Positions 16,065-23,504 of a stretch of DNA of 64,000 nt are shown here, in pieces. Positions within the stretch are counted from its first letter, which is position 1, and every line of letters starts with the position of its first letter. The DNA lies in contig NZ_LR134363.1 in assembly GCF_900637295.1 (NCBI RefSeq), positions 620,001 to 684,000 of the forward strand. The letters run 5' to 3'. The notes below the pieces were generated by a model. It did not search any database. It was not told where the DNA came from and saw only the letters and a program-made list of their open reading frames with translations. Source of the stretch: Actinomyces slackii (GTDB lineage Bacteria; Actinomycetota; Actinomycetes; Actinomycetales; Actinomycetaceae). A program made the translations under genes and the position numbers.

Positions 16065-16296
16065 AGCATGGATTGGGATAACGGTACGTAGCCACTGATA
16101 GTAAACACCTGAAAAATGTATAATGCAATGACAGCCTGAGTCAAGGCTCGCCAGCGGTACAGGTAGAGCGAAGTGGCGGTTTTAGGGACCCTTCAGGCAG
16201 GTCACAACCTGCGTCCAGCACACGGCGACCGACTGCAAGTGATAAGGGCGATGACTGGACTGCTGTCATGGACCCGCCAGCAGATGGCGATCCGTA
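16065..16296. other. low-GC intergenic stretch
   Basis: 232 bp with visibly more A/T than the flanks and no credible gene or RNA. It may hold the promoter of the frameshifted gene, but no convincing -10/-35 pair was found. Confidence 0.4.
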
Positions 16297-17007
16297 CTAA
16301 TTGTCAACCGCCGCGGTGGTCTTATTCTCCGGATAGACGGTGTACGGAATGTCAGGACCAGCAGCGATCGGGGGGATCTTGTCCACGATTGTGACAGCCA
16401 GGTCCTGAAGGCCTTGCGAGGTACTCGCGGGAGCGGGAATATCCCCATAGGCAACCCATATCACCAAGTAGTATCCACTAGGATAGTGCCAAACGAACGT
16501 GCCATAGTCTTCCGCCTTCTCCGCTCGACCAATGATCCACCCTTGCCCTTCATGACCAGGCAAGGCCACCGACTCAACCTTCAAAGTCTCATCACCTGGT
16601 GCTGATGTGTTAAGCGGAGACCAGACTCGACCAGCGATCGTTTTCCAAGTATCATTGGCCGTATACTCGATAGAGATTCGTCCCTCATCGAGCCCCCGAT
16701 CATTAAGAGACGTGAGATTGCACAACCATCTATCAGAACTCCCAGAGTTACCCCAATGCGCATATCCGTATCTGTGTACAGGAAATTTAAGAGCGTTCAT
16801 CACCGTCTCACTGGACACCACGTCACAGAGATTGTTACCCTCCAGGGGTGTGGGTGACGAATTGCTAGCAGTTGAATTTGGAGATACCGCCGCGCACGAA
16901 CTAATGCTCAGACAAATTAAAACTCCTGCGATGAGACCCGCCCGCCAAACAGGTTCGCGCCCAGTGAAGCAATCGTCAAATTTACTAAAAAATGATATTA
17001 GTTTCAC
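16297..17007 (-). CDS. lipoprotein in the ESX-substrate-like operon
   Basis: 236 aa, GTG start. A basic N terminus and hydrophobic helix end in the lipobox ISSC at residues ~35-38, so it is a predicted lipoprotein. The mature part (NLCDVVSSETVMNALKFPVH ... WLCNLTSLNDRG ... LQDLAVTIVDKIPP) resembles DUF3558-type secreted actinobacterial proteins in layout: paired cysteines and an NLCDVVS-like opening. Assignment to that family is tentative. Its GTG overlaps the stop of the 753-aa gene by 4 bp (GTGA), so the two are co-expressed. An immunity or surface-partner role for the large protein is possible but unproven. Confidence 0.7.
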   Translation of the reverse strand: MKLISFFSKFDDCFTGREPVWRAGLIAGVLICLSISSCAAVSPNSTASNSSPTPLEGNNLCDVVSSETVMNALKFPVHRYGYAHWGNSGSSDRWLCNLTSLNDRGLDEGRISIEYTANDTWKTIAGRVWSPLNTSAPGDETLKVESVALPGHEGQGWIIGRAEKAEDYGTFVWHYPSGYYLVIWVAYGDIPAPASTSQGLQDLAVTIVDKIPPIAAGPDIPYTVYPENKTTAAVDN

Positions 17008-19265
17008 TTAACATCAGCTCCCTTCCCATTCTCAACTCCCGCATTCCAGCCGACTCCGATCACTTTGTCATTATCTGCCATAACCTGCTCACTAACCGGA
17101 CTTTTCGTCACAGCCCTATGCCATTCGATGTACGAACTAGCTTCCGCAGGAGTCATAACTGCCGGCGCATTAATAACCGGCTTGCCATCGACTTCGGAGT
17201 AGAAACTGAACGGATCTGGGTCCGCAGGGATTGGATTATTGGGATCAGCCTTCTCCACCCTCTCAGTGTCTGGATCGTCGTTCTCAATCTCGTCAGTAAA
17301 TGGATTATCGCCGGTGCGTGGGTCATCTGCCGCCACCTTGATCGTCGAATCCTGAAGAAGTCCATACCGGGCCGCATCAACATATGACTGTGCCTGCAAC
17401 ACAGTCCGAACTTCATCAGCAGCCACGGTGTCGGGAACTTTCCAATCCTTTGTCACCTCATCCACGATCATCGGCTGAGCAATCGTCGATGTCACATCGT
17501 AGGCCAAAGGCCCTACCACGGCAGCTCCAGTCCCTGCGGTCACTGCCCCCACTCCCGATCCGATCACCGTCGACATCACACTCAATGCAGTGCTGGTGTT
17601 CTCCTTAGCCTTATCTAAAGCTTCCTGATTCGTTCCGGCCTTCTTCTCTGCCATCGCGTCGAGATAACCCATCGAGCTTGCTGCGGCCTGATACTGCTCT
17701 CCAAGTTTTAGGGCAGGATCGTCGGCCTCAGGAACCACTGCTTCGATCGACTTACGATAGTGCTCGCCCAGACCTGCAGAAATAGTTCCAACCGCATTCT
17801 CATTGTCAATGACCCGATACACCAGACTTTCAAACTCGCTATCAGTAACCTTACCTGCCAGCCCACCCTTAGTATCTTTACCTTCGAGACTCGACCCGGT
17901 CGCCACTGTGTCCAACTCATCGGCCGAGTTGGCCAACATCACCGACCAGTTCTCCTTCATCGTGTCTGTGAAATCGTCGGCAGATACATTGTTCACCGCG
18001 TACTTGATCGATTCGGCGGTTGACCAGGTCGCCGCTGCGGCCGTGGCGGAATCACTACTTCCGCGCAATGTCGAAACCGCGGCCTGCGCCGCACTGAAGC
18101 CGTCCAAGCCGACATCAGGGTCCCAGTTCCGGGACTTCAACAACTTCCAACGCTCTTCAGTCTTTGTTCCAGGATCCCAGTTGCCGTTACTGTCGACGCT
18201 GCCATCCGGAACCAAGTATCGACGAGCAGCTTCAGCGTTGTTCCCCATCGCGCTCGTCACGCCATACATGGGATCCAACGAGTAGCCAGCGAGTGCCGCC
18301 CCCTCATTATAGAAGTTGCCGTAGTTGTCATGATGCCATCCACTCATTTGAGATGGAGTACTACCCGCAGCGTCTCCTGAATAGGGAACTTCCTCCATTC
18401 GCTCCGCCAAATCAACGAGCGTATCGGTCTCATACACGGCATCAGGAACAGCGAGTAGTGCATTAAGACTGGACGCTCGACCACGATGGCCCGGCTTTCG
18501 CGAGGCCATATGAAAAGCCTCACTCCATGAATCATAGCCGGCAGGCTTCGCCGTGTAGGTCGCTGCAGCGGTGACGTGACCCAAAGTTTCGATTGCCGAC
18601 GTCAACGCCTCCCTGTCCAAGGTCGTTTTGCCACTCAAGGCATGAGTCGCATAGGTGCCACCTTCAGTACTGTATGACGTGTAGTGATTCTGAAGCCTCA
18701 TGGGAAGGTCCAGGTAGCCCTCAACACCGAAGGTGTTGATAACACTCGCACCGTAGGCAGGCACATCCCGGCTCTTCGACATTTCCTCCAGGATCTGCTC
18801 AGTGGTCCGGCCGTCGCTGGCCACACCGTCAGGGCTCTTCAGCGACTGATCAAGAGCCGTGGCATCCTGCTTGGCATTGGCCTCGGCTTCGGTGTTGAAT
18901 GCCTTGACATTCGCGACTGTGTCCTCCGAGTATGCGCCCTCATCAGGGAGGTAGTAGGCGATCATTCCATCTTCATTCTTGATGGTCACACCCGAGGAAT
19001 TCATGGCGATGGCGTTGTCAAGCCGCACCTTCAACTCGCTTGCGAGCCTATCCATATACGGGTCGACGTCGCTGAGCTTGGATACTGTGGTCCCCTCAGT
19101 CATACTAGCCGCAGGGGTCACATGGTCAGCGATATCCGCATCGTCACCATTATTCTTGTTCTTCGTGTTAACAGCATTCACTTGTGCTTGATGCGCATTA
19201 CCCTTGTCCTTCAATGACTGGATATACGTCTTCATCTTCTCTTCGCTCAGGTAAATGTATGCCAT
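17004..19265 (-). CDS. large ESX/type VII-substrate-like protein
   Basis: 753-aa, mostly helical, acidic protein with no signal peptide (MAYIYLSEEKMKTYIQSLKD...). A Gly/Ala-rich hydrophobic stretch, IGSGVGAVTAGTGAAVVGPL, lies near residue 580. It resembles the long actinobacterial proteins encoded next to WXG100-like genes (DUF6571-type, from memory). The C terminus is Asp/Pro-rich. GAGGAG precedes the ATG. It lies 33 bp downstream of a small WXG100-like gene and overlaps a lipoprotein gene. Base composition is lower in GC than the flanks, suggesting acquisition. No toxin catalytic motif was recognised, and no ESX ATPase or core gene is in the window. Confidence 0.65.
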   Translation of the reverse strand: MAYIYLSEEKMKTYIQSLKDKGNAHQAQVNAVNTKNKNNGDDADIADHVTPAASMTEGTTVSKLSDVDPYMDRLASELKVRLDNAIAMNSSGVTIKNEDGMIAYYLPDEGAYSEDTVANVKAFNTEAEANAKQDATALDQSLKSPDGVASDGRTTEQILEEMSKSRDVPAYGASVINTFGVEGYLDLPMRLQNHYTSYSTEGGTYATHALSGKTTLDREALTSAIETLGHVTAAATYTAKPAGYDSWSEAFHMASRKPGHRGRASSLNALLAVPDAVYETDTLVDLAERMEEVPYSGDAAGSTPSQMSGWHHDNYGNFYNEGAALAGYSLDPMYGVTSAMGNNAEAARRYLVPDGSVDSNGNWDPGTKTEERWKLLKSRNWDPDVGLDGFSAAQAAVSTLRGSSDSATAAAATWSTAESIKYAVNNVSADDFTDTMKENWSVMLANSADELDTVATGSSLEGKDTKGGLAGKVTDSEFESLVYRVIDNENAVGTISAGLGEHYRKSIEAVVPEADDPALKLGEQYQAAASSMGYLDAMAEKKAGTNQEALDKAKENTSTALSVMSTVIGSGVGAVTAGTGAAVVGPLAYDVTSTIAQPMIVDEVTKDWKVPDTVAADEVRTVLQAQSYVDAARYGLLQDSTIKVAADDPRTGDNPFTDEIENDDPDTERVEKADPNNPIPADPDPFSFYSEVDGKPVINAPAVMTPAEASSYIEWHRAVTKSPVSEQVMADNDKVIGVGWNAGVENGKGADVK

Positions 19266-19298
19266 GATGATCTCCTCAGTCCTCGTACCCGTCCACCA

Positions 19299-19547
19299 TC
19301 ACTCTGGTGCCGAGTCGTGCTTGTTCTGCACCTCGGTCTGCAGGCTCGACCACAGGGTCACCGCCTGATTCAAGCCCGACTTGATCGACTCCTCGTACTC
19401 AGTGGCCTTGGTGGACGTCCATGCCTCAGAGAGCCCTTGCCCAAAGGTTGTCGGTTCGGTTGAACCGTCAGCCAGATTCAGTGTCGAACGAGCGCTCGTC
19501 ACCGCCGTGAGCACTTCCTTGTAGTCTTCCTTCTTGGGCTTAGTCAC
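19299..19547 (-). CDS. small WXG100-like protein
   Basis: 82 aa, GTG start with GGAGG upstream. It is almost all helical, with a central EAWTSTKATEYEESIKSGLN segment that fits the helix-turn-helix hairpin of WXG100 proteins (W-T-S in place of W-x-G). The length also fits. It precedes the 753-aa protein by 33 bp, the usual order of a small ESX partner followed by a large substrate. Secretion by a type VII system elsewhere in the genome is an inference. Confidence 0.6.
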   Translation of the reverse strand: MTKPKKEDYKEVLTAVTSARSTLNLADGSTEPTTFGQGLSEAWTSTKATEYEESIKSGLNQAVTLWSSLQTEVQNKHDSAPE

Positions 19548-19731
19548 CTGAGGATCCCTCCAGCCGCTGGATACTGCCGTATGTCACAGGACCATATACA
19601 TGCGCCCGTGGCGGTGTCCAGCGCTCGAGGAGACTCACCTCGGATGCCCGTGATGCGCCCAAGCGCCATGGGTCACCGGAGGATGCCAGCACACGACCCA
19701 CATCGATGGAGATCAGAGATCTAGGCGGCAA
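19540..19731 (-). CDS. possible small protein upstream of the WXG100-like gene
   Basis: 63-codon frame starting at TTG 19731 (or an internal GTG) and overlapping the next gene by 8 bp. The sequence LISIDVGRVLASSGDPWRLG has no family I recognise. Its position directly after the oxidoreductase stop and just before the ESX-like genes is compatible with a real leader gene or with a gene remnant. Confidence 0.3.
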   Translation of the reverse strand: MPPRSLISIDVGRVLASSGDPWRLGASRASEVSLLERWTPPRAHVYGPVTYGSIQRLEGSSGD

Positions 19732-19765
19732 TCCCGCTGCCGGAGCATGTTCACCACGGGCAATA

Positions 19766-20944
19766 TCACTCCCACTGACCCCGCTCGAAGTACCGCGCCA
19801 GCTCCGGCTCGAGCTCAGGCACCTGCTGCGGCTGCGAGCCGCTGCGAAGCGACTCGGTGGCTGCCACCCCCGCGGCCACGGCCTCCCGGGCGGCCAGGGG
19901 AGAGGCGTCCGTCGTCCCGCCCGCGCTCACGAAGCGCAGGAACTCATCGATCGTCAGCTGGTCGGCGCTGTCATGCCCACTGCCCTCCTCCTCAATGGGG
20001 TACTCCTGGCTGCCCCGCTCGGCGTACTCCGATCGCCGCGTCCACACCCGCACCACGCCGCCTGCACCATCACCGAAGTTCTCCGCCCGCCCCCGCGTGC
20101 CGATCACCGTGTAGGAGCGCCAGTAGTCCGGGGTGAAGTGGCACTGCTGGTAGGAGGCCATGACCCCGTTGCGCATGCGCATCATGAGCATCGACATGTC
20201 CTCCACGTTGATGACCGGGTTGAGTCCCTCAAGCTCCTCAGCGGGCCAGTTGTCGTAACTGAACCAGTCCTTCATGCTCCCCTGGGGATCAGTGCCCTCG
20301 TCGCGCCGGCCCGCCCGGTCATAGACCATGAGCCCGCCCATGCCCACCACCTGCTGCGCGCTCGAGTCCGCGATCCAGTGCATGACGTCGATGTCATGCG
20401 CCGCCTTCTGCAGCAGCAGGGAGTTGACCCGCGAGCGCTCGGCATGCCAATCGCGGAAGTAGTAGTCCCCGCCATTGCCCACGAAGTGCCGGCACCAGAT
20501 CGCCTTGACCTGGCCGATTCGCCCCGAGTCCACGATGGACTTCAGCCGGCGCACCACCGCCATATGCCGCATGTTGTGCCCCACGTACAGGCGCGTCCCG
20601 CTGGCCCGCGCCGCCCGCAGCACCCTGTCCGCCCCCTGCGTGGTCACCGCCAGGGGCTTCTCCAGGTAGACGGCCACCCCCGCACGCAGGAAGTCCACCG
20701 CCAGCTCCTCGTGGGTGTCATCCGGCGTGGCGATGACAACGCCGTCCAGGCCTCGCCCCAGCAGCTCGCGGTGATCAGGGACTACCTCCACGCCCGCGGG
20801 CAGGAAGCGCCGGGCGCGCGCAGCCGCGTCAGGCGCGGTGTCCGCCGCGGCCACGAGCCGGGCGGGCACCGGGGAGGAGTCCACCAGCGCGGCCAGGGGA
20901 CTGCGCGCCCCGATCCCCACAACGCCAACCCTCATCCTCGTCAT
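19766..20944 (-). CDS. Gfo/Idh/MocA-family NAD(P)-dependent oxidoreductase
   Basis: 392 aa. N-terminal Rossmann domain (MRVGVVGIGARSPLAALVDS), DGVVIATPDDTHEELAVDFL and the family signature AVYLEKPLAVT (EKP). The catalytic-type stretch QKAAHDIDVMHWIA lies in the C-terminal half. Such enzymes oxidise or reduce sugars, inositols or their derivatives; the substrate is unknown here. I chose ATG 20944 because GAGG lies just upstream (MTRMRVG); ATG 20935 is the alternative. It faces cca across a hairpin, in the same orientation, and seems to be its own unit. Confidence 0.85.
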   Translation of the reverse strand: MTRMRVGVVGIGARSPLAALVDSSPVPARLVAAADTAPDAAARARRFLPAGVEVVPDHRELLGRGLDGVVIATPDDTHEELAVDFLRAGVAVYLEKPLAVTTQGADRVLRAARASGTRLYVGHNMRHMAVVRRLKSIVDSGRIGQVKAIWCRHFVGNGGDYYFRDWHAERSRVNSLLLQKAAHDIDVMHWIADSSAQQVVGMGGLMVYDRAGRRDEGTDPQGSMKDWFSYDNWPAEELEGLNPVINVEDMSMLMMRMRNGVMASYQQCHFTPDYWRSYTVIGTRGRAENFGDGAGGVVRVWTRRSEYAERGSQEYPIEEEGSGHDSADQLTIDEFLRFVSAGGTTDASPLAAREAVAAGVAATESLRSGSQPQQVPELEPELARYFERGQWE

Positions 20945-21083
20945 GCGCCTCAACCTAGCGGCGCCACCGACCATTGTGGAGGACATTCACGCCCGCGCCC
21001 TCGTCATATCTCAACGAAACTGAGCCGTCACCTGGCACTGCTCATCACGTCCCGGCGGTGCTCCGGCCCAATCCCCTCCACAC

Positions 21084-21113
21084 CAGCACCTGCCCCTCCC
21101 GGGGCGGGTGCTG
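21084..21113 (-). terminator. terminator after cca
   Basis: CAGCACCTGCCCC pairs with GGGGCGGGTGCTG (one mismatch) around TCCC. It begins 5 bp after the cca stop on the minus strand. It is a strong hairpin without a clear T-run. Confidence 0.75.
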
Positions 21114-21118
21114 CCGCC

Positions 21119-22765
21119 TCAGTCCTGGCGCGCCGCCCACCAGGAGTGCAGGGCCTGGCGCGCGGCCTCCTCGCCCTGCGGCCCCTTCTCCATGCGCAGG
21201 TCCAGCAGGAAGCGATAGGCCTGCCCCACCACGGGTCCGGGCTCGATGCCGAGCTCGGCCATGATCTGGCCCCCATCCAGCTCGGGGCGGATCGCCGCCA
21301 GCTCCTCGGCCTGGCGCAGGCCGGCGATGCGCGCCTCCAGATCGTCATAGGCGGCATCCAGCATCCGCGCCTTGCGCTTGTTGCGCGTGGTGACATCAGC
21401 GCGGGTCAGGCGGTGAAGGCGCTCGAGGAGTGGACCGGCATCCGTGACATAGCGGCGCACCGCCGAGTCCGACCAGCCGGCCTCCGCATACCCGTGGAAG
21501 CGCAGGTGCAGCTCAACCAGCCGGGAGACGTCCTTGATCGTCTGCTTGTCGAAGCGCAGCGCCCGCATGCGCTTGGCCGTCATGCGCGCCCCCACATGGT
21601 CGTGCCCGTGGAAGGTGACCGTGCCACCGGGCAGGAAGCGCCGGGTGGCGGGCTTGCCGATGTCGTGGAGGATCGCGGCCAGGCGCAGCACCAGGTCCGG
21701 CCCGGGGACAGGGCCGTCGGGCCCGGTCTCCAGCGCCATGGCCTGATCCAGGACCGTCAGCGTGTGCTCGTAGACGTCCTTGTGCCTCCGGTGCTCGTCG
21801 ACGGTCTCGCGCAGCGCGGCCAGCTCGGGCAGGACCACCTCCGCCACACCGGTGTGCACCAGCAGCTCCAGGCCCCGGCGCGGCCAGGGACTGAGCAGGA
21901 GGCGCTCCAGCTCTGCGCGCACCCGCTCGGCGGAGACGATCTCCAGGCGCCCGGCCATGTCCTCCATGGCGCGAAGAACCTCGGGCTCAACATCGAATCC
22001 CAGCTGGGCGGCGAATCGGGCCGCCCGCATGATCCGCAGCGGGTCATCGTCGAAGGACTGCACGGCGCCCACCGGGGTGCGCAGGATCCCGGCCTCCAGG
22101 TCCGCCAGGCCTCCGCAGGGATCAACGAGGACCAGATCGGGCAGGCGCAGGGCCATGGCGTTGACGGTGAAGTCCCTGCGCGTGAGATCGCCCTCCAGGG
22201 TCTCGCCGTAGCTGACGGCCGGCTTGCGCGAGCCGACCTCGTAGTCCTCGGTGCGATAGGTGGTGATCTCCACAACCGTGTCGCCCTTGCGCGCCCCGAT
22301 GGTGCCGAAGTCCCGGCCCACATCCCAGCAGGTGTCGCCCCAGGCCTCCAGCAGCGCCTCGGTCTGCTCCGGTCTGGCGGAGGTGGTCAGGTCAAGGTCA
22401 TGGGGAGCGGTTCCCAGGAAGGCATCGCGCACAGGCCCGCCCACCAGGGCGATCTCATGCCCGGCGCGTACAAAGGCGTGGCTCAGGGCCGCCAGGTTGA
22501 TGGGCAGGCCCGCGAGCGCCTCGCGGGCTCGCGGAGTCAGGCCCGAGGCCTCAGCTCGCCCGGCCCGACCGGCCGGCCCAACGCGCCCAGTCCGACCGGC
22601 CAACCCAGCCCGCTGCACCTGCTCTGCACGCCCACTCGGCCCTCCAGATGCCATCGAGGCAGCAGCGGGCTCAGGCGCACCGACCTGAGCAGGGGCCGCA
22701 GGGCCGGCAGAGGTCGCAGAGCCGGCGGAGGCAGGATCGTCGGGGAGGGCAGCGCGTGGAGTCAT
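21119..22765 (-). CDS. cca: CCA tRNA nucleotidyltransferase
   Basis: 548 aa. It adds or repairs the 3' CCA of tRNAs. The class II nucleotidyltransferase core is present: LVGGPVRDAFLGTAPHDLDL (GG and D-x-D), then RRDFTVNAMALRLPD and DPLRIMRAARFAAQLG. An HD phosphohydrolase domain follows (LAAILHDIGKPATRRF, HGHDHVGARM). The N-terminal ~75 residues are a low-complexity Ala/Pro/Gly stretch. I chose ATG 22765; the frame is open to 22900, but that part is repetitive and unlike the family. cca next to Nudix, DUF6049 and murJ is the standard actinobacterial order. Confidence 0.92.
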   Translation of the reverse strand: MTPRAALPDDPASAGSATSAGPAAPAQVGAPEPAAASMASGGPSGRAEQVQRAGLAGRTGRVGPAGRAGRAEASGLTPRAREALAGLPINLAALSHAFVRAGHEIALVGGPVRDAFLGTAPHDLDLTTSARPEQTEALLEAWGDTCWDVGRDFGTIGARKGDTVVEITTYRTEDYEVGSRKPAVSYGETLEGDLTRRDFTVNAMALRLPDLVLVDPCGGLADLEAGILRTPVGAVQSFDDDPLRIMRAARFAAQLGFDVEPEVLRAMEDMAGRLEIVSAERVRAELERLLLSPWPRRGLELLVHTGVAEVVLPELAALRETVDEHRRHKDVYEHTLTVLDQAMALETGPDGPVPGPDLVLRLAAILHDIGKPATRRFLPGGTVTFHGHDHVGARMTAKRMRALRFDKQTIKDVSRLVELHLRFHGYAEAGWSDSAVRRYVTDAGPLLERLHRLTRADVTTRNKRKARMLDAAYDDLEARIAGLRQAEELAAIRPELDGGQIMAELGIEPGPVVGQAYRFLLDLRMEKGPQGEEAARQALHSWWAARQD

Positions 22766-22982
22766 CGGGCCAAGCCTGCCACGAACCGCCCCGCATCCCT
22801 TCCCGCGCACCGGGGGTCGGGCGCCCAGCCACCCGGGGAGCCCCGCCAGCCCACGTCCTGACCCCGCACACCCCCTTGCGCACCCCTGCGGCGACTCCAC
22901 GGGGAGCCAAGGGCGGGCCGATCAGCCAGCCTGTGCGGCGCGACCCACTCCGGCCTGCCTCCATCCACCGGCGTCTTGCACC

Positions 22983-22988
22983 TACAGT
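22983..22988 (+). promoter_or_regulatory. -10 element of a probable leaderless Nudix transcript
   Basis: TACAGT ends 6 bp before the ATG at 22995, and no Shine-Dalgarno is present. Transcription would begin at or next to the start codon. This fits leaderless expression, which is common in actinobacteria. The -35 is not clear. Confidence 0.45.
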
Positions 22989-22994
22989 GTCCCT

Positions 22995-23504
22995 ATGCCG
23001 ACCCACCGCACTCGCACGTCCCGCACGGCCGCCCTGGCCTCGCGGGCGAGTGCGCGCGCCCTGCCGGTGGTCGATGAGACCAGCGCCGGCGGCCTGGTGG
23101 TCGATGTTCAGGACGGCAGGGCCTTCACCGCGGTCATCGCGCGGCGCAACCGGGGCGGGCGCCTGGAGTGGTGCCTGCCCAAGGGCCACCTGGAGGGCGA
23201 TGAGACGCCCCCGGAGGCGGCTGTGCGCGAGATCGCCGAGGAGACGGGCATCACCGGCCGTGTTCTGCGCCACCTGGCCACCATCGACTACTGGTTCGCC
23301 GGGGACGAGCACCGGGTCCACAAGGTGGTCCACCACTTCCTGCTGGAGGCTGTCAGCGGTGACCTGACCACGGCCAACGACCCGGACCAGGAGGCCGAGG
23401 AGGTCGAGTGGGTCGCCCTGGACGAGGTCGCCCGCCGCCTGGCCTACCCCAATGAGCGCCGGATCGTCGCAGCGGCTCGCAAGATCCTTGTGGGGGATGC
23501 ATGA
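22995..23504 (+). CDS. Nudix hydrolase
   Basis: 169 aa. The Nudix box is intact: GHLEGDETPPEAAVREIAEE followed by TG. Members cleave nucleoside diphosphates linked to another group; homologues at this position (next to murJ/DUF6049, opposite cca) are often called MutT-like, but the substrate is not established. The N-terminal ~25 residues are basic. Its TGA overlaps the next ATG (ATGA), so it is co-translated with the DUF6049 gene. Confidence 0.9.
   Translation: MPTHRTRTSRTAALASRASARALPVVDETSAGGLVVDVQDGRAFTAVIARRNRGGRLEWCLPKGHLEGDETPPEAAVREIAEETGITGRVLRHLATIDYWFAGDEHRVHKVVHHFLLEAVSGDLTTANDPDQEAEEVEWVALDEVARRLAYPNERRIVAAARKILVGDA

Noticed and set aside
19706-22861. Open frame of about 1050 codons on the + strand opposite the oxidoreductase and cca genes
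   Set aside because: It is the GC-rich antisense shadow of two genes with clear domains. Its translation is His/Gly/Arg/Pro-rich without any recognisable motif.
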